DNA of 64,000 nt from assembly GCF_017875275.1 (NCBI RefSeq), contig NZ_JAGGML010000001.1:62001-126000 (forward strand), given 5' to 3'. A program made the position numbers and the translations under genes. Below the pieces are notes generated by a model. That model ran no database searches, had not been told where the DNA came from, and saw only the letters and a list, made by a program, of their open reading frames with translations. Source of the DNA: Xanthobacter flavus (GTDB lineage: Bacteria; Pseudomonadota; Alphaproteobacteria; Rhizobiales; Xanthobacteraceae). The first letter of the stretch is position 1. The number at the start of each line of letters is the position of its first letter. Below are positions 18,168 through 26,930 of the stretch, piece by piece.

Positions 18168-19235
18168 ATGAATGCTCTCACCCCCGGCGCACCCGCCGTC
18201 TCGCGACGCTATTTCGAGCGGGCGGAAACGGAGCGCACCAGCGTGCCGGTGCGAAAGCCGGTCTGCCTCTATCTGGAGACCACGAACCGCTGCAACCTAC
18301 TCTGCACGACCTGCCCGCGCACTTATGAGGAGCTTGAACCGCCCGCGGACATGAGCTGGGAGCTGTTCACCTCCATCGTGGACCAGATCCCCGATCTCGA
18401 ACGCTGCGTCCTCCATGGCGTCGGCGAGCCGATGCTGGTGCCGGACCTCGACCGCATGGTCCGCTACCTGAAGGACCGCGGCACCTACGTCTTGTTCAAC
18501 ACCAACGGCACGGTACTGACCGAGAAGAACGGCCGCGCCATGATCGCCGCCGGCCTCGACGAACTGCGCGTCTCCCTCGATGCCGCCAACGCGCATTCCT
18601 ACCGCGCCATCCGGGGCAAGAACTATTTCGACCGCATCCTGAAGAACGTCCGCGCCTTCCGCGAGCTTCAGGAGCGCGAGGGCCACACCAATCCCCGCGT
18701 CTCCGCCTGGCTCACCGGGCTCAAGGAGACGATCTGTGAGCTGCCGGACTTCGTGCGCGTGGCGGCGGACCTCGGCGTGCGGGAAGTCTATCTCCAGCGC
18801 CTTGTCTTCTTCGAGCAGGAAGCCATCGGCCGCGCCAGGCCGGACCAGGCGCTCTACGAGCAGATCAACACCGACGAGGCCGCCTATATCGCCGAGGCGG
18901 CGCGGGTGGCGGCGGAGCTGGGGATGGTCTTCTCCGCCTCCGGCGCGGCCTCCGAGCCCGGCATGAGCCTGAAGCGATCGGAGGACGGCTCGCCCTGGTC
19001 CATGTGCCGGCGGCCGTGGACGGTGATGTACTTCACCGCCAACGGGCGCGCCCTGCCCTGCTGCATCGCCCCCTTTTCCCAGCGCGGCTACGAGAACTAC
19101 ACGCTGGGCGACGCGACAACCCAGCCGCTCTCCGACATCTGGCACGGCGACGCCTACAAGGCGTTCCGCGCCGGCCTCCTCTCCGAAACGCCGCCGGCCG
19201 CCTGTGCCAATTGCGGCCTGCGCTGGAGCCTCTAG
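18168..19235 (+). CDS. Radical SAM protein with SPASM-like C-terminal cysteines
   Basis: 355 residues. The [4Fe-4S]/SAM signature CNLLCTTC (CxxxCxxC) lies about residue 43, followed by the GGE-like HGVGEPML motif and the NTNG segment of the partial TIM barrel. The C-terminus has clustered cysteines (CRRPW, PCCIAPF, CANCGLRW) typical of an auxiliary-cluster SPASM domain. The product would be a modified metabolite or peptide, with 5'-deoxyadenosine as by-product. The stop codon is immediately followed by the ATG of the GT2 gene. No precursor peptide or ArsM-type methyltransferase is visible in the operon, so the substrate is unknown. Confidence 0.85.
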   Translation: MNALTPGAPAVSRRYFERAETERTSVPVRKPVCLYLETTNRCNLLCTTCPRTYEELEPPADMSWELFTSIVDQIPDLERCVLHGVGEPMLVPDLDRMVRYLKDRGTYVLFNTNGTVLTEKNGRAMIAAGLDELRVSLDAANAHSYRAIRGKNYFDRILKNVRAFRELQEREGHTNPRVSAWLTGLKETICELPDFVRVAADLGVREVYLQRLVFFEQEAIGRARPDQALYEQINTDEAAYIAEAARVAAELGMVFSASGAASEPGMSLKRSEDGSPWSMCRRPWTVMYFTANGRALPCCIAPFSQRGYENYTLGDATTQPLSDIWHGDAYKAFRAGLLSETPPAACANCGLRWSL

Positions 19236-19964
19236 ATGGCCCGCGCAGACGCTCCGAGGATCGCCCTCGTCATCCCGACGCTGAACGAAGCCGAGGCCAT
19301 CGCCGGCACCCTCGCCGAGATTCCGAAAGGCATCGTCGATCTCGTGGTGGTCGCCGATGGCGGCTCCACAGACGGCACGCGGGAGATCGCGGCCTCAGCC
19401 GGCGCGACCGTCCTCGCCTCCGGACGCGGCTTCGGCCGCGCCTGTCTCGCAGGCGTGTGCGAGGCGCGCGACGCCGACATCATCGCCTTCATGGATGCGG
19501 ACGGGGCGGACGACCCCGCCTTCCTGCCCGCCCTGCTGAAACCGCTCGCCGAGGGCAAGGCGGATTTCGTCATCGCGTCCCGCACCCGCGGCGTGCGCGA
19601 GCCGGGCGCCATGGCCTGGCATCAGGTGGCGGCGGGGCGGGCGGCGGGCATCGGCATGCGCGCGCTCTACGGCGTCGCCTATTCGGACATGTGCACTTTC
19701 CGCGCCATCCGCCGGGAGGCGCTGCTCGGCCTCGGCATGCGGGAACTCACCTACGGCTGGAACATCGAGATGCAGATGCGCGCCGCCCGCGCCGGGCTCG
19801 CCATCGTCGAGATTCCCGTCGCCTACCGCCGCCGCAGGGGCGGCGTCTCCAAGGTCGCCGGCAACCTCTCCACCACGCTGACCGCCGGCAGCCGCATCGT
19901 CTCCACCTTCCTGCGGGTCGCGACCCAGAGCGCCGCGCCCGCCGTCGCGCCGAACAAGATGTGA
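19236..19964 (+). CDS. Glycosyltransferase family 2 (DPM1-like)
   Basis: 242 residues of GT-A fold: IALVIPTLNEAEAIAGTLAEIP, VVVADGGSTDGT, the DxD metal motif in FMDADGADDP, and a GWNIEMQMRAARAG acceptor segment. No transmembrane anchor is seen. ATG 19236 directly abuts the radical SAM stop, with GGAG in the end of that gene as ribosome site. It probably transfers a sugar onto, or from, the product of the radical SAM step; donor and acceptor are unknown. Confidence 0.85.
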   Translation: MARADAPRIALVIPTLNEAEAIAGTLAEIPKGIVDLVVVADGGSTDGTREIAASAGATVLASGRGFGRACLAGVCEARDADIIAFMDADGADDPAFLPALLKPLAEGKADFVIASRTRGVREPGAMAWHQVAAGRAAGIGMRALYGVAYSDMCTFRAIRREALLGLGMRELTYGWNIEMQMRAARAGLAIVEIPVAYRRRRGGVSKVAGNLSTTLTAGSRIVSTFLRVATQSAAPAVAPNKM

Positions 19965-19973
19965 GTGACCGCC

Positions 19974-20843
19974 ATGCTGCTCCAGCCGCTCGATGACACC
20001 GACGACCTCTCGCGCATCCGCGCCGTGCCTGTCCCCTCCGGCTTTCTGCCGCTGATCGAGCGGGCCGATCATCGCGCGCCATCGGTGTTCCGGCCCGAGA
20101 ACATGATGCGCGAGGCGCGCCGCCAGAAGGGGCTCGACGCCGGCCCGGTGCCGCGCGTGGTGCTGCTCGATCCCGATGGCGACATGGTGGACTATGTGCG
20201 CGCGCATTTCGGCGCCGTCCGCTCGCCCTACTGGGCCTGCTACCACACGGACATGTGGACCTGGGAGGCGGCGGGCCTCTCCTTCGGCATCGTTGGCTAT
20301 GCGGTGGGGGCGTCCTTCTCCGTGCTGGTGGCGGAGCAGGCCTTCGTCTGCGGCTGCGAGCTGCTGATCTCGGTGGCCTCCGCCGGGCAGATCGCCGCGC
20401 ACGCGCCGCCCTCCTACCACATCATCATCGACCGGGCGCTCCGCGACGAGGGGACGAGCTACCACTATCTGCCGCCCGCGCCCTTCGCCTCGGCGGACCC
20501 GGAAGTCATCACCATCGCCCGCGCCGCCTGCAGCGAGGACACGGGACCGGTGCTGACCGGCGCCACCTGGACCACCGACGCCCCCTTCCGTGAAACCGAG
20601 GCCGCCATCGCCCGGCGCAAGGCCGAGGGGCTGCTGGCGGTGGAGATGGAGGCGGCCGCGCTCTACGCCTTCGCGCAGGCGCAAGGCAGGCCGGTGCTCT
20701 GCCTCGCGCACGTCACCAACCAACTCGGCCAGGTGCATGGCGATTTCGAGAAGGGCGACGACAACGGCGCGGCGCGCTCCATCGCCCTCGCCGCCGGCTT
20801 CGCCACGGCCTGGATGGCGCACTGCGCCGTTCACCCCCGCTGA
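19974..20843 (+). CDS. Nucleoside phosphorylase (uridine phosphorylase-like)
   Basis: About 289 residues of the PNP/UDP phosphorylase fold. The C-terminal half shows the family segments TGATWTTDAPFRET and LLAVEMEAAALYAFAQ, in which the MEAAALY glutamate contacts ribose. The N-terminal third is unusual. It would phosphorolyse a purine or pyrimidine nucleoside to base and (deoxy)ribose-1-phosphate. In this operon 5'-deoxyadenosine from the radical SAM enzyme, or a modified adenosine, is the attractive substrate (inference). A GTG at 19965 overlaps nothing and is an alternative start. Confidence 0.8.
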   Translation: MLLQPLDDTDDLSRIRAVPVPSGFLPLIERADHRAPSVFRPENMMREARRQKGLDAGPVPRVVLLDPDGDMVDYVRAHFGAVRSPYWACYHTDMWTWEAAGLSFGIVGYAVGASFSVLVAEQAFVCGCELLISVASAGQIAAHAPPSYHIIIDRALRDEGTSYHYLPPAPFASADPEVITIARAACSEDTGPVLTGATWTTDAPFRETEAAIARRKAEGLLAVEMEAAALYAFAQAQGRPVLCLAHVTNQLGQVHGDFEKGDDNGAARSIALAAGFATAWMAHCAVHPR

Positions 20844-20856
20844 GAGGACGGCCCCG

Positions 20857-22119
20857 ATGCTCGACCGCACCGCCTATCTCGCCCTCGACGCCGAAAGCCT
20901 GCCCCACCGCCTCGGCGGACGGCCGGAGCTTCTGGACCGGCTCGGCCCGGCCGAGGCCTGGCAGGTGCGGGAGGTGGGGGACGGCAACCTCAACCTCGTC
21001 TTCATCGTCGAGGGGCCGAAGGGCTCCGTCGTGGTGAAGCAGGCCCTGCCCTATGCCCGCGTAGTGGGCGAGAGCTGGCCCATGTCCCTCGATCGCGCCT
21101 TCTTCGAGCACGAGGCGCTGTCGCGCCTTGGCAGGCGCGATCCCGGGCGCACGCCGGAACTCCTCTTCTTCGACCCCGCCCAGGCGATGCTCGCCATGGA
21201 GCATCTGACACCGCACAAGGTGGTGCGCCGCGCCTTCATGGCGGGGGAGGAGCTGCCGCTGCTCGGCACCCATCTCGGGCTCTATCTCGCCCGCACGCTG
21301 TTCCGGGGCTCGGACTGGTGCATGCCCACGCTGGCGCGCAAGGCCGATCTCGCCTTGTTCGCGGGCAATGCGGAACTCGCCGGCATCACCGAGGAACTGG
21401 TCTTCTCGGACCCGTTCAAGGCCGCGCCTCTCAACCGGCATACGCCGGGGCTGGAGGACATCGCGAGCGCCTTCCGCGCCGACCGCCCTCTGAAGCTCGC
21501 GGCGGTGGAGATGAAGGCGCGCTTCTGCACCTGCGCCGAGACCCTGCTGCACGGCGACCTCCACACCGGTTCGGTGATGGCGACGCCCACCGACACAAGG
21601 GTCATCGACGCGGAGTTCGCCCTCTATGGCCCCATGGGGTTCGATGTGGGCGTATGCCTCGCCAACCTCTGGATGGCCGCCTTCGCGCAGGAGGCCCACC
21701 GCGCCGACGCGCGGGCGGCGGGCTCGTACAGCGCATTCCTGCTCGCCACCGCCGGCACCCTGTGGCGGACCTTCGAGGCGGACTTCTCGCGCCTGTGGGC
21801 ACACGAGCGCACCGGCATCCTCGGTGGCTTCGATCTGTTCGAGGCGCAGGGGGATGAGGGCGGCGCGACGGTGGCGCTTACGACGCATCTCACTGGCGTC
21901 TGGCAGGACGCATTGGGCTTCGCCGGCATGGAGATCATCCGCCGCATCCTCGGCCTCGCCCATATCGCCGAGTTCGAGACCATCGCGGATGTGGTCCTGC
22001 GCGCGCGGCTGGAACGGCGCGCCCTCGGCTTCGGCCGTCATCTGGCGCTGAACCGGTGGCAGATCCCCTCCATCGAGGCGGCGAACCTGCTGGCGGAAAC
22101 GGAAAGGACGCGGCCGTGA
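20857..22119 (+). CDS. mtnK: S-methyl-5-thioribose kinase-like kinase
   Basis: 420 residues. The MtnK hallmarks are all present: the glycine-rich loop EVGDGNLNLVFIVEG, the catalytic LLHGDLHTGSVM, and IDAEFALYGPMGFDVG, where DxE replaces the kinase DFG. MtnK phosphorylates 5-methylthioribose, and some homologues accept 5-deoxyribose. ATG 20857 lies 13 bases after the phosphorylase stop. No mtnA or mtnP accompanies it here, so its role may be salvage of the radical SAM by-product or assembly of a pentose-containing product rather than standard methionine salvage. Confidence 0.85.
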   Translation: MLDRTAYLALDAESLPHRLGGRPELLDRLGPAEAWQVREVGDGNLNLVFIVEGPKGSVVVKQALPYARVVGESWPMSLDRAFFEHEALSRLGRRDPGRTPELLFFDPAQAMLAMEHLTPHKVVRRAFMAGEELPLLGTHLGLYLARTLFRGSDWCMPTLARKADLALFAGNAELAGITEELVFSDPFKAAPLNRHTPGLEDIASAFRADRPLKLAAVEMKARFCTCAETLLHGDLHTGSVMATPTDTRVIDAEFALYGPMGFDVGVCLANLWMAAFAQEAHRADARAAGSYSAFLLATAGTLWRTFEADFSRLWAHERTGILGGFDLFEAQGDEGGATVALTTHLTGVWQDALGFAGMEIIRRILGLAHIAEFETIADVVLRARLERRALGFGRHLALNRWQIPSIEAANLLAETERTRP

Positions 22120-22135
22120 CCGCGCCCTTTCCCCA

Positions 22136-22606
22136 TCAGCGCCGGGTGATGGCGATGCGGATGATGTCGTCCGCCGGCACGCTCTGGCCCGCCCCCGGTG
22201 TCCACGCCGCGAGCTTCGGCAGGTCGTCGCGCGGAATGTCGAGGAGTGCGATCTGCCGCCCGAGGATCGCCACCGTCTCGATGGGCACCGGCACGGGGCG
22301 GCCCCCGCGGCCGAACCAGCCGCCCACCGGCACCACCAGCACGATGCCACCCTCGGGCGTCCGCGCCACCTCTGTGACGAAGCCCAGCGTGCGGTCATCG
22401 AAATCGAGCAGCGGCAGGCCCACGAGATCGCCTACCCGCACCTTTTGCGGAAAGCGCGCGGCCATTCGCTCGGCAGGGGTGAGAGCGTCCTCCGCCGGCT
22501 GCGTCTGGGTGCTGGCGTGGGGCGGACCGGCGGCGAAGGACGGCGCGCCGGCGGCGGTGGCGCCGAAGACAAGTGCGAGCGCGAGAACAGAACGACTGGG
22601 GCGCAT
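22136..22606 (-). CDS. Exported PRC-barrel domain protein
   Basis: 156 residues. A Sec signal peptide (MRPSRSVLALALVFGATAAGAPSFAA) precedes a PRC-barrel (about 55-125: VGDLVGLPLLDFDDRTLGFVTEVARTPEGGIVLVVPVGGW). Convergent with the kinase operon and divergent from the cytochrome/molybdoenzyme genes, with which it shares an 80-116-base AT-rich promoter region. PRC barrels in the periplasm are usually of unknown binding role. Confidence 0.75.
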   Translation of the reverse strand: MRPSRSVLALALVFGATAAGAPSFAAGPPHASTQTQPAEDALTPAERMAARFPQKVRVGDLVGLPLLDFDDRTLGFVTEVARTPEGGIVLVVPVGGWFGRGGRPVPVPIETVAILGRQIALLDIPRDDLPKLAAWTPGAGQSVPADDIIRIAITRR

Positions 22607-22630
22607 GCGAAGTCTCCAAGATAGTTTTAT

Positions 22631-22645
22631 TGACGATATACGTCA
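22631..22645. promoter_or_regulatory. Perfect palindrome in the divergent PRC / cytochrome b promoter
   Basis: TGACGATATACGTCA has perfect TGACG/CGTCA arms with an ATATA spacer, in an AT-rich intergenic region between divergent genes. This is a plausible operator for an unidentified regulator of the cytochrome/molybdoenzyme pair or of the PRC gene. Confidence 0.4.
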
Positions 22646-22722
22646 TCATTTACGATGAATGGTCAATATTTATTACGTGACACAAAATGAAATTCAATAA
22701 TCCCGAAACGCGAGGGATGCAC

Positions 22723-23388
22723 ATGAAAGACAACATATCAAGACGCATGCATCCGCTCCCCTTGCGGATCATGCACTGGACCAATGCCATCGCCATGATC
22801 GTGATGATCGGCAGCGGCTGGAAGATCTACAATGACGAGGTGATCTTCGGCTTTCTGCATTTCCCGCAGGCCATCGTGCTCGGGGTGTGGGCACAGCACG
22901 CGCTCCAGTGGCACTTCTTCGGCATGTGGGTGCTGGTGCTGAACGGCCTCGCCTATCTCGCCTACGGCGTCGCCACCGGCCGCTTCGCCCGCCTGTTCTT
23001 CCCCATCCGCCCGCGCGAAGTGATCGCCGATGCCGTCGCCGCGTTGAGCTTTCGCCTGAAGCACCAGGATCTCACCCACTACAATGCGGTGCAGAAGGTG
23101 CTCTATGTGGGTGTCATCACCATCATCGTGGTGCAGGTGGCCTCGGGCCTCGCCATCTGGAAGCCGGTGCAGTTCTCCGGGCTCGTCTCGATGCTCGGCG
23201 GCTTCCAGTCCGCGCGGCTGATCCACTTCCTCGGCATGGCGGCCATCGTGCTGTTCATGGTGGTCCACGTCACCCTTGCGCTGCTCGTGCCGAAGACACT
23301 CCTCGCCATGTTCACCGGCGGCCCCCGCTTGCCCGCGCCCGCCCCCCTGCACGCCGATGGCGCGCCCGCGCCCGATCCCTCGCGCTGA
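22723..23388 (+). CDS. Cytochrome b561/b-type membrane subunit
   Basis: About 221 residues with four to five transmembrane helices and conserved haem-ligand histidines (RIMHWTNAIAMIVMIGSG, QWHFFGMWVLVLNGLAYLAYG, HYNAVQKVLYVGVI, LIHFLGMAAIVLFMVVHVTLAL). It resembles the cytochrome b subunit that anchors periplasmic molybdoenzymes or hydrogenases. ATG 22723 has GAGGG upstream; ATG 22687 would add 12 residues but has no ribosome site. The gene for the Tat-exported molybdoenzyme starts 15 bases after the stop, so they probably form a quinone-linked complex. Confidence 0.82.
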   Translation: MKDNISRRMHPLPLRIMHWTNAIAMIVMIGSGWKIYNDEVIFGFLHFPQAIVLGVWAQHALQWHFFGMWVLVLNGLAYLAYGVATGRFARLFFPIRPREVIADAVAALSFRLKHQDLTHYNAVQKVLYVGVITIIVVQVASGLAIWKPVQFSGLVSMLGGFQSARLIHFLGMAAIVLFMVVHVTLALLVPKTLLAMFTGGPRLPAPAPLHADGAPAPDPSR

Positions 23389-23403
23389 CCTGAGGCCACG
23401 CCA

Positions 23404-24195
23404 ATGTCCCTCCGCTCCTTCTTCCGGCCGAACCGGGCCTCCATCGCGCGGCCCGACCAGAGCCTCATGGTCGAGAACCGCGCCCTCCTTGAGCGCATCG
23501 ACCGCCGCAAGCTGCTGCGCGGCTCGCTGAGCCTCGGCGCGCTGTCGCTCCTCGCCGGCTGCGACATCTCCAATCGCGAGGAGGTTCAGGGCGTTCTGCG
23601 CACAGTCTCCGACTTCAACGACGGCGTGCAGGCCGCCCTGTTCGACCCGAAGCGGCTCGCCCCCACCTATTCCCGCGACCTCGTGGTGAAGCCGCCCCGC
23701 TTCAACGCCTATTATGAGATCGACGAGGTGAAGCCGGTGGATGTCTCCACCTGGCAATTGGAACTTTCCGGCCTCATCAAGGACAAGCGGCCGTGGACGC
23801 TGGACCGCATCAATGCCCTGCCGCAGCAGGAAGTCATCATCCGCCACATCTGCGTGGAGGGTTGGGACTATATCGGCCAGTGGTCCGGGCCGAACCTGAG
23901 GGATTTCCTCACCCGCGTCGGTGCGGACCTTTCGGCCAAGTACATCGCCTTCTACGGCAACGACGATTACATGGAGAGCATCGACATGGCCTCGGCGCTC
24001 CACCCGCAAACTATCCTCGCCACCCATTATGCGGGCGAACCCATCACCGACCCGTTCGGCGCCCCGATGCGGCTGCGCACCGCGGTAAAGCTCGGCTACA
24101 AGAATCCCAAATGGATCCGCGCCATCGAAGTGACCAACACCTACCCTCTTGGGTTCTGGGAGAAGCAGGGATTCAACTGGTTCGCCGGCCTGTGA
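23404..24195 (+). CDS. Tat-exported molybdopterin-dependent oxidoreductase (sulfite oxidase/YedY-like)
   Basis: 263 residues. The N-terminus carries a twin-arginine motif (DRRKLLRGSLS) and then LLAGC, which reads as a lipobox, so the enzyme may be a periplasmic lipoprotein. The catalytic domain has the molybdenum-ligand cysteine in IICHICVEG-type context (IIRHICVEGWDYIGQWSG), YGNDDYMESIDMA, and the C-terminal NPKWIRAIEVTNTY. The cytochrome b gene upstream supports electron transfer to or from the quinone pool. It could oxidise sulfite or act as a reductase like MsrP; the substrate cannot be assigned. Confidence 0.85.
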   Translation: MSLRSFFRPNRASIARPDQSLMVENRALLERIDRRKLLRGSLSLGALSLLAGCDISNREEVQGVLRTVSDFNDGVQAALFDPKRLAPTYSRDLVVKPPRFNAYYEIDEVKPVDVSTWQLELSGLIKDKRPWTLDRINALPQQEVIIRHICVEGWDYIGQWSGPNLRDFLTRVGADLSAKYIAFYGNDDYMESIDMASALHPQTILATHYAGEPITDPFGAPMRLRTAVKLGYKNPKWIRAIEVTNTYPLGFWEKQGFNWFAGL

Positions 24196-24214
24196 CGGCC
24201 GGCGCTGCCCGGTG

Positions 24215-26221
24215 ATGGTTTCCCTTCCGAGCCTTCTCCCGTGCATCCTGCTGGCGTTTTTCCTGTGGGCCTTGCCCGGCTGGCTTCTCGCGCGGCGACT
24301 GGGGCAAGGCCGCACCGCGGCGCTGGCGCTCGCTCCGGCGCTCGGATGGGCGACGCAGACACCGGCTGCCCTCGCCGTGGCCCATCTGTTCGGCCTCTCG
24401 CCGGTCGTCGTCATCGGATCAGCGGCGCTGGTGAGCCTGTGCGCGCTCGCCCTGCCGCGCACGCGGGATGAAGCGCCCTTTCCGCTCTCCGCGCTCGTGT
24501 TCGCGGGGCTCCTTGCTCTGGTGCCCATGCTGGGGGTGCTGCCGAAGGTGACGGCGGACGGCGCCATCGCCCTCGCCTCACCCATCTACGATCATGCCAA
24601 GATCATCCTGATCGACGAGATCGCCCAGAACCGGGCCATCCCCCCAGCCAACCCGGTGTTCGGGGCAGGCGGCGCGGCAGGGACGGTGGCCTATTATTAT
24701 CTCTGGCACTTCGGCGCGGCGGAACTCGCCCTCCTCTCCGGCGCGCAAGGCTGGGCGGCAGATGCTGCGGCCACCTGGTTCACCGGCTTCGCCGCGCTGG
24801 CGCTGGTGGCGGGGCTCGCCTTCCGTCTGAACCCCAGCCTATCCGCGCCCTTCCTCGCGCTCCTCGCCGCATCGGCGGGCTCCCTGCGGCCGGTCCTTGC
24901 GGCGCTGTTCGGTGGGGCGCGGGTGGACCACGTGCTCGATCCCGCCTCGGGCCTCGCCGGCCTTCTCTATCAGACGAGCTGGAGCCCGCATCATGTGAGC
25001 TCCGCCACCGCCTGTGTGATCGCGGTGCTGCTCATGGCGCGGCTGCGCGCCGGGCGGTGCGCCGGGGAGGCTACGGTGCTCGCGGGCCTGATCGGGCTGG
25101 CGGCTGCGGCTGCGTTCGGCAGTTCCCTGTGGGTGGGCGGGGTGACCTTCGCTCTGGCGGGAACGGCGGCGGCGCTGGTGCTGGGCCTCTCACCTCCTCC
25201 GGTGGGGCGACTGCGGTTCCTCGCGGCACTGGCCGGCGCGGCGCTGGTGGCGCTGGCGCTGGTGGCCCCTTTGCTGATGGCGCAGATCCATGCGGCGGCA
25301 GCGCGGGGGAGCGGCATGCCCGTCCAGATGGTCCCCTTCCCCGTGCTCGGACCGGGATGGCCGCAGGCTCTGCGCGCGGTGCTCGATCCCCTCTCCTATG
25401 GGCTGGTACTGCTGCCGGTGGAGTTTCCCGGCGTCCTGTTCGCCGGCGTCGTGGGTTTCGCTCTGGTCTTTACCGGGCGAGTGGCCGGCAGGGCCGAGCA
25501 GCAGACGGCTCGGGCGCTCGCGGCGCTCGTCATTGTCGCTCTGGCGGTCAGCGCGGCCCTGCAAAGCACCGTGGGGGAGAACAACGATCTCGGCTGGCGC
25601 GCCGTCCTGCCGGCGGTGCTGGTGCTCGCGGCCTTTGCCGGCGCCGCGCTCGCGGCGGGACTGTCTCGGGCGGTCGAGACGACGCGCGCCCGGACCGGGC
25701 TCGCGCTGCTGGCCGCCGGCCTCGCGCTCATTGCCATCGGCTTGCCGGACACCCTCGCCCTCGCCCGGCGCAACATCGCGGGCGAACAGAGCGCCGATGG
25801 CCGAACATTCGCTGGCGATCCGGCGCTGTGGCAGGCGGTGCGGCGGCACGTGGGACCGCAGGAGCGGATCGCCAGCAATCCGGCGCGGCTGGAGAAGCTG
25901 ACGCCCTGGCCGATCAACCTGTCGTGGGCGCTCCTGTCGCGCCGCCGTTCGTGCTTCGGCGGCGAGGAGATGGCGCTCGCCTTCGCGCCCCTCTCCGCAT
26001 CGGCGCGGACGGACGCGGCGGCCCTCTTCGGCCGGGTGTTCGCCGGGATGGGAACGGCGGAGGATGTCGCGACCCTGCGCCGGACCTTTGGCTGCGGCGG
26101 CGTTGTCGTCACGCCGCAGGACAGCGCGTGGACCGCCGATCCCTTCGTATCCAGCGCCCTCTATCGGCTCGCTGAAGAGAAAGACGGGCGCTGGCGCATC
26201 TATGTGGCGCGCGATCATTGA
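24215..26221 (+). CDS. Polytopic membrane protein, glycosyltransferase-C-like, function unknown
   Basis: 668 residues. The first about 530 are hydrophobic, with 12 or more predicted helices; the last about 130 are soluble. Conserved-looking acidic/aromatic loops (IYDHAKIILIDEI, TVAYYYLWHFGAAELALL, SWSPHHVSSATACV) resemble the layout of GT-C fold membrane glycosyltransferases, but no diagnostic motif is certain. ATG 24215 is chosen because it starts directly at the first helix (MVSLPSLLPCILLAFFLWALPGW); the frame is open further upstream inside the previous gene. Possible role in lipid-linked sugar transfer (weak inference). Confidence 0.6.
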   Translation: MVSLPSLLPCILLAFFLWALPGWLLARRLGQGRTAALALAPALGWATQTPAALAVAHLFGLSPVVVIGSAALVSLCALALPRTRDEAPFPLSALVFAGLLALVPMLGVLPKVTADGAIALASPIYDHAKIILIDEIAQNRAIPPANPVFGAGGAAGTVAYYYLWHFGAAELALLSGAQGWAADAAATWFTGFAALALVAGLAFRLNPSLSAPFLALLAASAGSLRPVLAALFGGARVDHVLDPASGLAGLLYQTSWSPHHVSSATACVIAVLLMARLRAGRCAGEATVLAGLIGLAAAAAFGSSLWVGGVTFALAGTAAALVLGLSPPPVGRLRFLAALAGAALVALALVAPLLMAQIHAAAARGSGMPVQMVPFPVLGPGWPQALRAVLDPLSYGLVLLPVEFPGVLFAGVVGFALVFTGRVAGRAEQQTARALAALVIVALAVSAALQSTVGENNDLGWRAVLPAVLVLAAFAGAALAAGLSRAVETTRARTGLALLAAGLALIAIGLPDTLALARRNIAGEQSADGRTFAGDPALWQAVRRHVGPQERIASNPARLEKLTPWPINLSWALLSRRRSCFGGEEMALAFAPLSASARTDAAALFGRVFAGMGTAEDVATLRRTFGCGGVVVTPQDSAWTADPFVSSALYRLAEEKDGRWRIYVARDH

Positions 26222-26246
26222 CCTCCCAGTCACCGCGACTAGAATA

Positions 26247-26261
26247 TGGGAAGACGTTCCA
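26247..26261. promoter_or_regulatory. IclR-box-like palindrome upstream of the thiol dioxygenase gene
   Basis: TGGGAAGACGTTCCA is an imperfect palindrome resembling the TGGAA-N5-TTCCA form of IclR-family sites. It sits in an AT-richer stretch about 90 bases upstream of the dioxygenase start. An IclR regulator is encoded two genes away. Confidence 0.4.
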
Positions 26262-26351
26262 AATATTGATACGGTGGTCGTTGCCGGACCCCGGGGGCAT
26301 CAGGCAGCCTTTCCGGCGGACAAGATCGGCGCACGGACGGCAGGAGTGCCC

Positions 26352-26930
26352 ATGTCAGGAAGCAGCAGGTTCCGCACTTTCATCCGTGAGCTCACCCTGC
26401 TCGCGGACCAGCGCCTTGACGAGCCGGCCATGCTGCAGGCCGCAAAGCCGCTGATGAGCGACCTGATCTCCAACGACGAATGGTTGCCCGACGCCTTCGC
26501 CCGCCCGGACGAGCGCACCTACCAGCAGTATCTGCTCCATTGCGACCCGCTCGAGCGGTTCAGCCTGGTCAGTTTCGTATGGGGGCCAGGCCAGGAGACG
26601 CCGATCCACGACCACACGGTCTGGGGCCTGCTTGGCGTCCTGCGCGGATCGGAAACCTCCCAGCGCTACCAGATCGCCGAGGGGGCGATGCAACCCGAAG
26701 GGGCCATCGAAATTCTCGAAAGCGGCGACATCGACATGGTCTCGCCGACCATCGGAGACATTCACAAGGTGAAAAATGGGAGCCTCAGCAAATCCTCTGT
26801 TTCCATTCACCTCTATGGCGGAAACATCGGCGCGATAAACCGTCACGCGTACGCCAGAGACGCAAATATCAAGACATTTCGCAGCGGCTATTCTCTCAAT
26901 GTCACGCCCAATTTCTGGGAGCACAAGTAG
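26352..26930 (+). CDS. Cysteine dioxygenase-family thiol dioxygenase (3-mercaptopropionate dioxygenase-like)
   Basis: 192-residue cupin that oxidises a thiol to a sulfinate with O2. Iron ligands are visible: H86 and H88 in TPIHDHTVWGLLG and H138 in SPTIGDIHKV; H153 and Y155 in SIHLYGG match the conserved Ser-His-Tyr relay. The Cys that forms the Cys-Tyr cross-link in mammalian cysteine dioxygenase is Gly here (WGLLGVLRG), as in bacterial 3-mercaptopropionate dioxygenases. ATG 26352 follows AGGAG. The next gene encodes a class III CoA transferase, which supports a 3-mercaptopropionate to 3-sulfinopropionate to 3-sulfinopropionyl-CoA route (inference). Confidence 0.82.
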   Translation: MSGSSRFRTFIRELTLLADQRLDEPAMLQAAKPLMSDLISNDEWLPDAFARPDERTYQQYLLHCDPLERFSLVSFVWGPGQETPIHDHTVWGLLGVLRGSETSQRYQIAEGAMQPEGAIEILESGDIDMVSPTIGDIHKVKNGSLSKSSVSIHLYGGNIGAINRHAYARDANIKTFRSGYSLNVTPNFWEHK

